Positions 1 to 12,150 of a DNA stretch of 64,000 nucleotides are shown piece by piece (position 1 is the first letter of the stretch; every line of letters begins with the position of its first letter). Both the position numbers and the translations under genes were made by a program. The notes below the pieces were generated by a model. The model was not told the DNA's origin. It worked only from the letters and a program-made list of their open reading frames with translations, and did not search any database. Origin of the DNA: Ganoderma boninense (taxonomy: Eukaryota; Basidiomycota; Agaricomycetes; Polyporales; Polyporaceae); contig CM035307.1 of assembly GCA_002900995.3 (NCBI GenBank), forward strand, positions 1,240,001-1,304,000. Reading direction: 5' to 3'.

Positions 1-597
1 GGAGGCTGCTCAGATGGTATGTCCGCGAGGTCGGCGTGCCGTTGTGGCGACGGGGAAGTGTAGACGGGAAGGGTCGTAGCGGTCGAATCTGACGAGAGCC
101 GGAAAGCAGAGACTCGTTTCCGGTGGTTACCACGGCGGACTGAAGGAGCGAACATGGCTGAGAAGGGTTAAGGACGCGTACGCGTCCCGAGACGAGTCAG
201 AGAGAGACGCGGGAGTAGGAGGGAGCCCAGGGTCGAGAGGAGAAAGTTGTGTGGAGGACAGGTCCCAGCGCCATGCGGCCTCGGAGCCTCGTGCAATTTG
301 TTATGCTTTGTTTGTGCCTGGCCTACGTCTTGCAATCTCGTTGCCATCTTTCTCCTCGGATGGGATCTGCATGTCAGAACCAACCTATTATGAAGCTCTA
401 TGAAATCAATTTCGGGTAACCTGGCTACAATGCTCTACGAGTTACTCTGAGGCATTTCTGCTCTACATGAAAACATACACAACGGATCCAGGTACGGCAT
501 CCAAACAAAGTCGCGACACGTTACATAAAACAAGTGGGAATGATCGTGCCGATAGCGTCTGATAGCGTCCCCCAGTGACCTGCAGAGTCACCTCGAA
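1..597. other. Intergenic, no supported gene
   Basis: No recognisable protein, RNA gene or repeat was seen on either strand. The open frames here are short and lack family features. It lies downstream of the first phosphodiesterase gene, so part may be 3' UTR. Confidence 0.5.
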
Positions 598-2041
598 TCA
601 AGCCTTTACGGTACCGGCCACGCCCTGTGGGACCGCGATAGCAGCAAGGCTTTCGTCGTGCACGTCCAGCGTCCTGCACGGCCCCCCGAACTTCGTCAGG
701 TAATAATGCGCAAGCGTTTCCCAGAACATGCGCGACGGAAAGTAATACCGCGGCGACGTCCACAGGAACGTGCTGCTATGTCCCTTCATCACGCCGTCGT
801 AGTCGCCTGCAACGAAGCATACGTGAGCCTTGCCCGTTCCTCCCATGCCTATGCATACTGCAGTACGTACTTCGGAGGGCCTCGCGTAGCGCGAGCCAAT
901 CGCCAGTCTTGTCCGTCAGGATAACGTCCACGCCCCATCGGACAGCCTTGCGAAGCCCAACAAATAAGCTCACACCGAATCCACCCCAGAACGGGAGTTG
1001 TGTCACGTATGTACGACACGCACCTCTAGCATCTGCGCGGCTCGTTCACGGTCCACACCGCGACCTTCTTGCCCGCGCGCTTGCACTCCTCCCTGAACCG
1101 CTGGCCCTCCCACGTCGCGAGGATGCTGAAGTTGATCGAGAACACCTCGCAGCTTTCCCAGAAGTACTGCCGTGCCCACCGCAGGCTCACGCCGATGTAC
1201 GAGCGCTTGCAGTACGGCAGGATTGCCTTCGCGTGCGGGATGAAGCGGGGATGCCACAACCCGAGCAGGATGCGCGGTGCGAGGTCGACCTCCCAGTTCG
1301 GTTGCGCAGAGATGATCTCGTGCATGAGCGAGAAGAGGTGCAAGGGCTCATTGAACACTTTGACGTCGACGTCGAAGGTAACGTGGTGGTTTTCGGGCTA
1401 TGGGGAGACGCAGAATGAAAGTCTACTGAGCTTCGCCGGATCGAGGACGAAATACGACGCACCTTCATGAGCAGCGCGACCGTCTCAGCAAAGGTAGGAA
1501 TCGATTGTTTGGGCTCTTTGCTAGTCCTGAGTTGTTCCATGCCATCTGGTCCGTACCAGTTCTGCTCCTTGATCTTTCCTGTTGGTGCGCTCTCAGACCC
1601 AGTCCTGCGGCCGTAATAGACCACTAGTACTCACCCTTCCCATTCGTCGTCCTATCCAACGCTGCGCGCACGCATGAATGGCAGGCAGAACAGGGGCACG
1701 CGCGAAAACGTACTCGGGTCGTGGAACATTATGACCACATCGTCTAGCGAGACGTGTACATCTACATATCGCGCCCAGCTCCGTAAGCGATCGTGCGCGA
1801 ACGTCCACGTCAATGCTGAACACTCACCGCTCTCGATCGCCTCCGCACCGTCCCGAATCGCGCGCTCAAAGCTTGCCAGCGTGTTCTCGGGGAACGCGGC
1901 GGACGCCTGCGGGCATGTTAATCGCCAGCGAGGGCGCGAATCCGTCAGTTCGTCTCGCAAGAGCGCACACCCCCAAGGTCACGAAGCACTCACCCCGCGG
2001 TGACCCCAGCACTCTGGCAGCGTCCTCGTCGACTCGCTCAT
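598..2041 (-). CDS. Glycerophosphodiester phosphodiesterase, tandem copy 1 (apparent frameshift)
   Basis: This is a GDPD-family enzyme that would hydrolyse glycerophosphodiesters, or phosphatidylglycerol as yeast Pgc1 does. Exon 1 (1994-2041) encodes MSESTRTLPECWGHRG, with the catalytic HR. Exon 2 (1828-1906) gives the FPENTLASFERAIRDGAEAIE motif, and exon 3 begins at 1761 with the DVHVSLDDVVIMFHDP metal and catalytic block. A mini-exon then gives LDRTTNGK. The barrel continues through RILLGLWHPRFIPHAK, WTVNEP and AVRWGVDVILTDKT to a stop at 598-600. About seven short introns fit. Near 1035-1042 the conserved NEP-AQMLE stretch changes frame: one base is missing relative to the neighbouring paralogue, which reads through. 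That is either a real lesion or a sequencing indel. The adjacent same-strand homologue at 3193-4581 marks a tandem duplication. Confidence 0.85.
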
Positions 2042-3192
2042 CGTCGTCAGCTCTAGGAAGGGAGTGGGGAGATAAGGCCGCAGAAGGGTATTGGCGTCCG
2101 GGGTATCAAGGTCAACGTCAACAGGGGGTATCCACTGATGTCCTCCGACCGGTATTTATACAGCGAACCCCACTGCTGTGATGTCTGACCTCAAGTCAGG
2201 CGCACAACGTAATGCAGGGAGGCAATTTGACGATGCCCGGCGACGCTCGGCTCTCGCCTGGGTTGTCTGGCTGTTCGCAGCGGAAGACGAGCCGAGAGCG
2301 CGCGATGCCGACGAAACTCGCACTGGCCAGCAACTGGCCAGACATAACTATAAAGCCTTATTATAAAGCCGTATCGCCGACTCGACACCTCTCCACGATT
2401 CATTCCTGTCTGACAAGCTTATCGACGGCGAACGTGTGCGCCGACGAAGGCCAGTAACATATGAAGATCGAACGTGCGTTCCCAAGAAGTGTATCTTCTC
2501 GAGCAATAGGGAACGTGATTATTAGAATGCTCTCTCGCGACTGTTCCCGTTCAAAAACCAAGCTTGAAGCTTCGCGCAGCCTGAGGCCTGAGGGCCTGCC
2601 CAGTGTCTAGGACGCGTAACGGGACGGCATGCGAGCTGACTAACTCGGTGCTACTTGGCGTCAAATGCTGAAGCACAACGACGTCAGCCTTCTTCGGGGG
2701 ACTGTACTGCAACTTCAGACGTGTTTGAAGTGCTGTTTGTCGCTAAAGAAAAGAACAGGGTTGATGAGCAGAACTTGGAGCTAGTTCATGCAGGCTATAT
2801 ACGCACCTCCAAATAAAGACCTCCAACCGCCTGTACTATAGCTTGAATAGACAGCAGAGGTGGCCTGTGGATCATTGCAATTCGTCATCAGATCCGGGAA
2901 TATGAGGTGACACACTAGAGTCCGAAATCCGGTATGAAATACGACAAGTGGCGAGCAATCGAGTTCCGTAGAAATGTCAAATTAGAGGGATAGTGATGCG
3001 ACTAGTGTGTTGTGAGAGGGGGGGGATAAGTAAGAGTAGGATCCAAAGTAACTAGGACGGGGAGGTATGTTCGGTCTATGGTCTATGGTAGATAGAGAAG
3101 TATGTCCAGCGAGTAACCCTGAAATATCCCTGAACAAATAGAGCAATGCGGTAGTCTATAGGAAGGTCATCTTGAGTCATTAGGCGTGTCGT
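2042..3192. other. Intergenic spacer between tandem phosphodiesterase genes
   Basis: About 1.15 kb without a supported gene. It holds the promoter of copy 1 and the 3' region of copy 2. A G-rich run lies near 3018-3026. No transposon ends or RNA genes were recognised. Confidence 0.5.
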
Positions 3193-4581
3193 TCAAACAA
3201 CAAGGGGCAACGGCTCGACGGTGTCGAACTTGCGGAAAGGGCCAGCGTAGCCTTCCAGGTACATGTGGTCGCGATGCCGTAAGAGCATCTGTATGGGCGT
3301 GTAGAACTCGAGCCTCGTCCAGTAGAACATGCGGCTATGTTGCGCAGCGATCGTGTCGTAGTCGGCTGCAGCACGGGAGCATCAGCCACCGAGCACGGCG
3401 AGCAGAATGGCGTGAACTTTAAACGTACCTTGAAGAGCCGACCGGAGGGCTAAGCACGTCGTCGTCTTGTCCGTGATGATGACATCGATCCCCCACCTAA
3501 CCGCCTGCACAACGCGGTCAGCACCCACGCGTCTCGGACTGAGCGAAGGCTGTCGCGTACCTCAACCATATGCTCCGGGTCGTTCACCGTCCACGCCATC
3601 ACCTTCTTCCCCGCCGCTTTGCAGTCTCTCCGGAACTTCGCGCCGTCTGCCATGGCGAGCGTCGAGAACATGATCGAGAACACGTCGCAGTCGTCCCAGA
3701 AGTATTTGCGCGCGGTCGCGATGCTCTGGCCAATGTACGACCGGCGGCAGTACGGCAGGTGCGTCTTCGCGTGGGGAAGGAAGCTCGGATGCCAGAGTCC
3801 GAGCAGGATGCGCGGCGCGAGTGCGGTCTCCCACTCCGGTTGTGCCGAGATGGTCTTGTGCATGAGCGCGAAAAGGTGCGCAGGCTTGTTCTGAACCTTA
3901 ACGTCAACGTTAAACTTGACGTGGCGGTTCTCGGGCTGCCGTTAAGACTTAGGCGTTGAAACGGAGACGCATATAGTCAGTGTCGCAAAGACGTACCTCA
4001 TGAGTAGGTTGATCGTCTCTTCGAAGGTCGCGAGCGACTGCTTGGGCTCCTTGACAGTCCGCAGGGTGTGCATTCCGCCTTCCCCATACCACAACTTCTC
4101 TCGGATCAAGCCTAAGAAGCAAATAATGAGCGACCACTGATGCGCTCTGCGGGAGTTCCTTACCTGCGCCGTCTGTAACGCGGTCTAGCGCTGGAAGGAC
4201 GCGTCAGAGAACATGTCAGCGAGCGCGTCCAAAGATTTGAGAGACGACATGGGGGTTCCTCACAAGGGTCGTGAAACATAATGACGACGTCGTCTATGGA
4301 TACGTGGACATCTGTGTCGCGGGTGTCACGAACGGGGGCGGATCATGGGGGACACGCTGGCAAATAAGTACCGCTCTCTATGCCCTCAGCGCCGTCGCGG
4401 ATGGCGGCTTCGAAGCTGGCAAGTGTGTTCTCGGGGAAGCGGGAGGAGGCCTGTTATGCGTTGTGGACAGCAACGCAGGTCAAGAAACGGCACAGGAGAG
4501 AGCGGAGCCATCACACACTCCGCGGTGTCCCCAGCACTCGGGCATGACGTTAGGGGTCGGGGCGGCGGGCGCGGTGGACAT
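3193..4581 (-). CDS. Glycerophosphodiester phosphodiesterase, tandem copy 2
   Basis: An intact paralogue of the gene at 598-2041. Exon 1 reads MSTAPAAPTPNVMPECWGHRG and joins in phase to ASSRFPENTLASFEAAIRDG. The core block (3863 down to about 3560) gives LLGLWHPSFLPHAK, WDDCDVFSIMFSTLAMADG and MAWTVNDPEHMVE. Then AVRWGIDVIITDKT follows, and a last exon ends FDTVEPLPLVV. Catalytic HR, ED and HD residues expected of the family fit this model, and no frameshift was seen. Start choice: ATG 4581 sits just before the conserved WGHRG. An in-frame ATG at 4701 would add about 40 residues rich in Ser and Arg with no acidic residues, which resembles a mitochondrial presequence but may be 5' UTR. Substrate is inferred from family only. 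Confidence 0.87.
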
Positions 4582-7095
4582 GACGGACAAGGAGAAAGCG
4601 GCAGAGAGAGGGCGAATGCGGCGAGTGAAAGAGGAGGGATTGCGGATGAGAGATGGGCGGAGGGAGCCGGAAAAAGGACGGGTTTTAATAGCAGAGGCCA
4701 TGGGGGATGGTGGAAGAGTCGGAGAGAGTTACACGAGGAGGAGCGGGGAGAAGCTGGAAGAAGGATATGGTGGTCAGCCCCGCGAGCAAGCGACGGATGC
4801 CGTCTCGACCTCGCCACTCGCCGCCGCCGGAAGACACGTCGTCTCCACTTTGGGATCAACCTCCATGCTCATCACTCGCTACGCCGTCCCTGTTTTCCAC
4901 ACATCACCCCGACGCCCGCATCGCGCCCGCACCTCCTCCCATGACCTCCGCTTCGCGATTACCGACCAACGTCGACGCGTCTGGCGTACCTGATTGTGGT
5001 CTTGGGATTGCGCAGGATATGCCGTCGGGGATGGAACGATTGGTCTGAGACAGCTCTCCGGCCATTCATTGGTCGTCTGTCAAACCTCCGAGTCGGATGT
5101 AAGCCTATGCGACGCGCAGGAAAGACAGGTTCCAGTCATACGTATCCAGAGCATGACAACGCGAGGGACAAGGACGCTGTGAGTTCCGGACGTGTTGGCG
5201 GACCTCGGGCTCGGACTCGTCGTGCGCGCCTCGACCGACACGGTTCCCGATCCGGTTCTCCGAAGACGCGGACTGCTGGGAATACCGCAGACCTCTTCGC
5301 TCTGCCCCCACCACCGAGCTGCGTGTTTCGCACATTCTATTCCTCAGTGCTCAGTCCCTGCTACATCCTTCGCTCGGAGCAAGTGTCCAGGCCCGACACA
5401 AGCTCCGGCCTAACGACAGAACGTGAATGCGCTCAGGGAAATTCCATGTCAACTGATCCCTCGTGAGTATATACCTTTAGCCTTCTGACTGAAGGATGCT
5501 CCTTCCGGTCATTCAATTATTTTGTCCCGGATAGTCGCGAGGCTGACGCTGGGGAAAGTGTCGGGATATGTCTCGGCAGGCTGGGCAATCCCCTACAGCA
5601 CCTGATTGGTTTCATTCTACCTGGCCAAGTTCCGGGGGAGCGGGTACCACAGACGGGGAACTATCTCAGTGCCAGACCTTTCGGTCATTTGTTGCTGGCC
5701 GGATTCCGAATCAGAGCCATGTTGGATGGGCAGTGGCCGGCGATATCTGTCTGATGAGCCGCCGACTCCCTGAACGCGCAATTAGAGCGGACAAACTGAC
5801 TATGGCTTCCTGGGAAGTGAAAAGTCCCACAGGAAGTGAAAAATGGAGATAGACACTGATGTCTTTTGCCTGGCAGCACCAAACTTTGTAGGTTGGTAGT
5901 GAACAACGTAGAGATTAGTTCTTGGAAGTTTCAAGCGGTGTGGATAGTTGTGGGCCGAGGAATTTCGACAAATGTATGTTTTCGGGGTCGATGTAAGCAT
6001 CGTTCTGTGTATTGATGGTCAGATCTGCATTCGAATTTTAAGCCGATCCCCTCAAAACTTCCCTCGGAGTGTTATATACTACATAACATATCTAAACGTG
6101 CTACCCGATTTGCTGGAAGATGACCATGCCTGGCCACTTTAGTGGACTAGGTCTGTATTTCAGTATGTCGACAGTCCATGTAGCGGTGCCATCAACACGT
6201 GGTGGAAACCATATTTAGGAAATCCATCAAACGGACCCCTGGCACCTATGAGCATCGTCGTGCTTTTCGTTTTCGACTTTCTCTGATTGGCATCTGTCTT
6301 GGATGCCAGGCAGGGCACATAAGACTTACTCGCTTCTAGTAATTACTGAAACTGAGTAGGACGCGCAGTATACGCAAGGGCGGACTTTAGCCTGCCCGCA
6401 GCGCGCTATCGCATTCCTCTATCTAAGATTCTTTCAGCACTTGATACTGGGAGCAGTGGCCAGGTCCGCCCGGAGGGGCAATGTACCTATGAAGTACTAT
6501 ACCAAAGAATGTCGAGCAAGGGCGTGACTGCAGAGGATGGCGGAGTGACAAGCGAGAAATATTAATAGCTAGTAGACGAGCGTCGTGCTGGGCAGCGGCG
6601 TCCGCGATTCGCTCCTATGGGACTGCCGAGGCGGAGTATGAACATGCCGTCGTGACCGGCAGTGACCACCGCTCCATCATTTCTTTCATTACAGGGTGAA
6701 AACGCACTCTGACCACCGGAAGACATCCGAGGAGAGTAGATATTCTGTTAGAAGAGAGTAATGTACGTTCGTCTACGAAGTTTCAAAGGCGCAGCTCCTC
6801 AAACGCGCTTTGTAGAGCTCACGCAATCAAATTTCTTTCACTTCCCGGGGAGCCATAGTACCTTCGGATTCAAAGACTTCCGGCCCAATTGAACCGTGAC
6901 GCGTGACGGGCACGAATAAGGTTTGTGATCGCTGGAAAACGCTGCGTACGTGGGAGAGAGGCCGTAAGTAACCAACTTGAAGTCTCTCTCAGATTCGCAA
7001 CTAGGACTGTGGACAATACCCTACCCTCCAGGCCTGCACATTCAGCTCACGACTTCAACCCATTGCCTCCTCAGAGTTCCTTGCAAGACTTCACA
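4582..7095. other. Long intergenic region, no supported gene
   Basis: About 2.5 kb with only short unrelated open frames. It contains the promoter of phosphodiesterase copy 2 and the upstream region of the kinase-like gene. No terminal repeats, tRNA or splice-consistent conserved exon was found. It could hide a lineage-specific gene that cannot be recognised by eye. Confidence 0.45.
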
Positions 7096-8180
7096 ATGAC
7101 CACCGAAGTCAGCAAAGCGTATGCTCGCTGGACACATCAACGTCGATCTCCGCAACTGATCTCCTTCCTTCTAGAGAAACTCTCATCCTTCCTGAGCTTG
7201 TTGAGGGCGGACTGTTGCGCCTCTCTTTCTCAAACGCCAGCTCCTCTTCATCCGCCGAGCGAACGGCGTTGACATGCACGATTTTGAAGGCGTTCCGTCC
7301 ATTTACGCTCTCCCCCGTCCTACTCGTCTCGCTCGATCAGTCCTCTGCGCCATCTCACGATCAGGCTGCCCTCCCTACCACCGCAATTCTCAAATTATAC
7401 GACCGGCGCTGCCTCACAAACATACGCGAGGAGTTCGACGAGGGCGCCCCATGGTCCCTCGACAAAGAACGCGAGTACCGGCAATACCTCGACGACGTAG
7501 CGACGGGCGCCGTCCCCCTCGCGGACTTCGCCAGCCAGACGTTCATGTGGGACAACGAGATCTCCGACGGCGAATTTGAGGCCTATCTCCAGTTCCAGGC
7601 GCAAAAGGTCTTCAACGCAGAGCGCATGGCGTACGAACGGTTGCACACCCTCCAAGGAAAGAAGATTCCGAAGCTTTACGGTCTCGTTGGCCATGAGATC
7701 TCCATCCCTGATGCTCGCGGCGACGGCACTACCGTCACGGAGACCGTTCCCGGGCTCTTGCTCGAATACATACCTGGCCCAACGCTCCGACAGCTTGTCG
7801 CGACCTGGAAGGCACGCGACCCCCCACTGCCGAATACTGTCCTGACAACACTGTGCGAGGAGGCAGTCAGAGTCGTCGACCGCATCTCTGACTTCGACGT
7901 GCTCAACGAGGACGTACGCATCGACAACTTCCTCATCCGCGAGCCGTTCGTCAACTCGTCCTCCGCCGTCGTGGAGGACGCGATAGTGCTCATCGACCTA
8001 GGGCAGTCCCGGCTGCGCGGGAAGGACGAGAGCGAGGACGACTGGATCAAAGCCAAATGGTCGCAGGACGAAACGGGTGCCGTCGGATTCGTCACCCTCG
8101 GGCTTGTGCGGGAGTTTGTGGGACAGGATGTTTGGTCATACGAGAGGAGCCTGCGGTACTATCGACCTCTGGAGGAGTGA
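7096..8180 (+). CDS. Atypical protein-kinase-like domain protein
   Basis: Exon 1 (7096-7118) encodes MTTEVSKA. A 56-base intron (GTATGC...CTAG) joins it in phase to exon 2 (7175-8180), giving a protein of about 340 residues. The N-lobe region contains ILKLYDRR, a possible beta-strand with the ATP-binding lysine. The C-lobe has LLLEYIPGPTLRQL, then NEDVRIDNFLI where kinases have HRDxxxxN, and VLIDLGQ where they have DFG. The catalytic Asp and the metal-binding Asn and Asp are therefore kept although the HRD His-Arg are replaced. Such kinase-like proteins are common and expanded in Agaricomycetes and are mostly uncharacterised. No substrate can be named. The gene stands alone with long flanks. 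Confidence 0.75.
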
Positions 8181-9667
8181 GCATTGATCCCAAATGGGAA
8201 TACGTCGCGGCGCACCTGCATAGATGTAATCGTACGCTGACCATTTACCAATATTTCATGACATACCCACTCACGTCGCAATGACTGATGTGGATGCAAC
8301 GGCGGTGTTCGGAGACGACGCTCCAGGCCGGAGGCACTACACAGAGTCGGGGTCATTGCGCAAGCTAGAACTAGAGGCTCTGAGAGTTTTTTCCCCGATT
8401 GACTGTTTCACAGGTCCGAACGCCCAGTGCGATATAAGCACTGCGTTGACTTGCGACAATGAGCCTCATGTTCCATCTCACTGCCAACAGACAACTAGTC
8501 CTCTCAACTCGAACGTCATATCGTAACGATGCCGGTGAGGCCCCCCTCTGCTCTTACTCGGGTTCCAGCGTGTGCCCTAATACATCCGCAGCAAAAGGGA
8601 AATGGAATGAAGAAGACCGCCACCGTCACAGAGTACCTCCAGAGCATCAACCCCGCCTTGGTCACCTCCGGGCTTTGGGACCCAGCCAAGCAGTGGAACC
8701 GTTTGCACGGCGACGGCAAGTCCACGATAGGGGGGCACATACCACATCGAGACCATCCACGCCTCTGATGATGTGTACAAGGCCAAGGTCGTCGGCCCTC
8801 GCGGCCTTGCCCGTCGAGGCGGCCTGGGCTGCGAACACTGACCCAGCGCCGACTGCTGGCGGCTGACGTCATTCGGGCACTATTGGCCAGGGCTGAAGCT
8901 AGGTAAGCGTCTCCTCGTGTCTATCTTGCATGCTCGTCTGAAGTCCTGTTTAAAGACTTGCGAAGTTGGACTCAGGATCATGCGTGCAGTTGACCGTCCG
9001 AGTCGAAGGTCGTTGGACTCGAGTTGTCAAGCCTTCGTATTTTTAATATACCGTCGCATGAACTTTATGTTGTCGCGGGACTAGTTGACCTTCACGACAA
9101 AGAATCACCATTGGAGTTGTTATCAGCCGAGCGGCGCTTTAACCACACCCCAGACATGTGAAGCGCAGTGCCTTCGACTGGCACAGCGATGAGGTGTAAG
9201 CATGAGTGGTGTATGGGCGGCGACCTTCGACGGTGTTGCGCTCTATTTGTGCCACTATAAGACACTGAATAGTTGGAAAAGCAAGAACTTAGTCGTTGCT
9301 GAAAGACAACTTCGATTGATAAGCCAAGTATGAAGTTACAGTTACTTAGTGGAATCAGTAGCGCCGGATCGGATTGCCGAGCGCTAGCGTCAGAGTGACA
9401 TCCTAGCATCGTGGGAGTGGTTAATCTCACCTGGCTTGAACTTCATTTATCGTCGAGGTAGCTAAGCCTACGCTTGAGCAACGGTGCTATGGTATAATCA
9501 GCATTTGGTCACAGGCAATAGAAAAATTAGCCCTCTAGATCGTACTTACATATGTTAGAGCGCGAAGGTTATGGGCGGCCGATTTCAATATGAATGACGT
9601 TGGTGAGCATGGGAATCTCCTTGCAGTGTGTGCGGAGCTGTGCTTTTCGTAACTCCTTTCCGCCACC
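8181..9667. other. Intergenic region with one small degraded ORF
   Basis: About 1.5 kb between the kinase-like gene and the molybdenum cofactor gene. Apart from the possible gene remnant at 8607-8841, no feature was recognised. The last few hundred bases serve as the upstream region of the cofactor gene. Confidence 0.45.
8607..8841 (+). pseudogene. Small unknown ORF with a frame break
   Basis: ATG at 8607 opens a frame reading KKTATVTEYLQSINPALVTS and onward to about 8735. At a run of six G the plausible continuation, IETIHASDDVYKAKVVGPRG, lies in another frame and stops at 8841. The composition looks protein-like but the family is not recognised. It may be a small gene with a homopolymer indel, a remnant, or chance. 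Confidence 0.25.
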
Positions 9668-12150
9668 ATGGCACAGGTGCGAGTCGCGATCCTCACAGGT
9701 GCGCCCGTTTCCTGTGCACATACACAAACCAATCTAAAGCGACATACTTACCCTCAAACACAGTCAGCGATACCGCGTCTGCCGATGCGTCTGCCGATCG
9801 CTCCGGCCCGGTCCTCCAAGGCCTGCTCACACAGGCAGGATATGTGTGCACACGCCTCCAGATCGTCCCGGACGACGAGATCCGCATACGCACCGTAGTC
9901 CTCGGGTGGTGCGATCAGGGCGATGTCGACTGGATCGTCACCACAGGCGGGACGGGCTTCGGCGTCCGCGACAGAACGCCAGAAGTAAGGCGGCACTCCC
10001 CTACCGTATCCCTCACCGAAAGGGAGTAACTAATGTATTTGTATTCGCGCCCTCTCTACAGGCGATAAAACCGCTTCTTGAGCGAGAGGCACCAGGGATC
10101 GTACACCTCGTCCTGAACGCGTCGCTCCAGGCTACACCCCTCGCCGCGCTCTCCCGCCCGGTCGCGGGCACGATCAAGAACACGCTCGTAGTCACCCTCC
10201 CGGGGAGCGTCAAGGCCGTGCAAGAGAACATAACCGCTCTCCTCCAGGCGGGCGTCATCAACCATGCCATCGAGCTTGTCCGCGGCGGCAGCGGGCGGAG
10301 CGTCCATGAAGCCCTGGCCTCCGAAGGCGTGCGTTCGCCCATACCTCCGCCCGCCCCAGAGCCGGAGCCGGGGCTAGAGCCCACGCTCGCGCCGATCCCA
10401 CTCGAGGGTTCCGTACGCTCTCCAGCGTCGGCGAAGTCAAGCTCTCATCGGCACCTTCACGACCACGGACACACGCACAGTCACGACCACGACCACGGAG
10501 GACATGCCACGCCGAAGCCGCGGAGCGTGCTGTCGCAGGACCCAGGGTTGCCGGGTAAGCCCTACTGGAAGATTGTTGAGCACCGATCTAAACGTCGTGC
10601 GTCCTCTCCTCTCGTGCTGTCCCTTTTCAGCCCACGCCAGACATCGGGAGTCCCCGTACCCCCTAGTGTCCGTGTCCGACGCGATTCTCGCTATCATCAG
10701 GGAGGTGCAGCCTCTGCCTGCATATGAAGAGCCGGTCAGTATCTCTGCATATGCATGTCTATTCAAACGCAGCGTTGATGGTGGTTGTGAATGCAGGTAA
10801 CGGCAGCGCTGCGAGGACATGTCGTCGCAGAAGATGTATATGCGCCCCAGAACGTCCCCTCGACATTCAGCACGAACGTCGATGGCTACGCGCTCCGCTG
10901 TATGCGCCTCAAAACTATCCTTGGATACCTCCGACTGAACCTCAGGTTTTGCAGCGACCGACCCGCCAGGGGTATACAAGGTCCTCACGTCCCGCACGCA
11001 TTCTCTCCACACCCCGGTGCCTCCAGGCTCCGTCTTCCGCATCAACACCGGCGGGCCCCTCCCAGCAGGGACCGACGCAGTAATCATGGTCGAAGACACG
11101 CGCATATACAGCACACAACGCTCTCCCATCAGGCGACGAGGTCGAGGAGAACGAGATCCAGACACTCGCGCAGGTCCCGCGCGGCGAGAACGTGCGCGAC
11201 CCGGGCTCGGACGTGCGCCAGGGCGACCTCGTGCTCGAGCGCGGCACGGTGGTGAACAGCGCGGGGGGCGAGATCGGCACGCTCGCGTTCGTGGGCAGGA
11301 CGAGGGTGCGTGCGCACAAGAAGCCGGTCGTGGCGGTCTTGAGCACCGGCAACGAGCTCCTGGACGTCCTGTCGCCCAACCCGCTACCGAGCGACGGGTG
11401 GGGCGGGATCTGGGACACGAACCGGCCGTCGCTGCAGGCTGCGCTCATTGGGCTGGGGTACGAGGTCCTTGACCTCGGGATCATCCCAGACAGGTCTGTG
11501 GTATCATTTGTCTAGCATCAGGACTGACCGATTCTGACCCCGAACACATTATATCGCAGCCTGGAAGCGCATATAGACGTCCTCAAGCGCGGGCTCGAGT
11601 CCGCCGATCTCATCCTCACGACGGGCGGGACGTCGATGGGCGTCGGCGACCTGCTCAAGCCTGTGATCGAGCACCACCTCGGCGGGACGGTGCACTTCGG
11701 GCGCGTTCGCGTCAAGCCTGGCAAGCCGACGACGTTCGCGACCGTGCCGACCCCCGGGGGCCGTGTCGCGCGCGTGCCGCTCTTTGCGCTGCCAGGGGAA
11801 CCCTGCGAGCGCGCTCGTCACGTTCCATATCTTCGTCGTTCCGGCTTTGAGGAGGCTGGGTGGGTGGCCTGAGGCGCGGTGCAGGCTCCCGAGCGTGAGG
11901 GTGCAGATCCAGGAGTCGATGCGACTAGATGCGCGACCGGAGTACCACCGCGCGATCATCAGGGTCGCGCCGGAGGGTCTTGAAGGCGTACAGCACGGGA
12001 GGACAGAGGTCGAGCAGGGTCGCGAGCCTGAAGGGGGCGAACGGGTTGGTTGCACTACCGCCGAGGGTGGAGGGCGGGGTGAGCAAGCTTGAGGTTGGGG
12101 ACTACGTTGAGGCGATCGTCATTGGAGAGTTGCAAATGGAAGGAATGTGA
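9668..12150 (+). CDS. cnxE: MogA-MoeA fusion, molybdopterin adenylyl-/molybdenum-transferase (CnxE/gephyrin type)
   Basis: Catalyses the last two cytosolic steps of molybdenum cofactor synthesis: adenylylation of molybdopterin (MogA domain) and molybdate insertion (MoeA domain). Exons read as 9668-9698, 9764-9984, 10062-10554, 10631-10734, 10797-10899, 10955-11493 and 11560-12150. The MogA part starts MAQVRVAILTVSDTASAD and has VTTGGTGFGVRD and LPGSVKAV. A His/Asp-rich linker (SSHRHLHDHGHTHSHDHDHG) follows. The MoeA part has STFSTNVDGYALR, TDAVIMVEDTRI, VLSTGNELLD, TTGGTSMGVGD and the LPG-NPASALVTF loop. The conserved frame shifts by +1 at three places: near 11115, at the GGGG run 11795-11798 inside LPGNP, and near 11975-11990. 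The net shift is three bases. These look like sequencing or assembly indels in an otherwise well-kept gene; a decaying gene is the alternative. Confidence 0.9.

Noticed and set aside
4271..4993. 240-codon plus-strand ORF over the start of phosphodiesterase copy 2
   Set aside because: It overlaps real minus-strand exons with conserved WGHRG and FPENT motifs, and has low-complexity Arg/Gly content.
10955..12150. Programmed +1 frameshifting in the molybdenum cofactor gene
   Set aside because: Three shifts without shared slippery sites, and similar breaks in many other genes, make indels far more likely.
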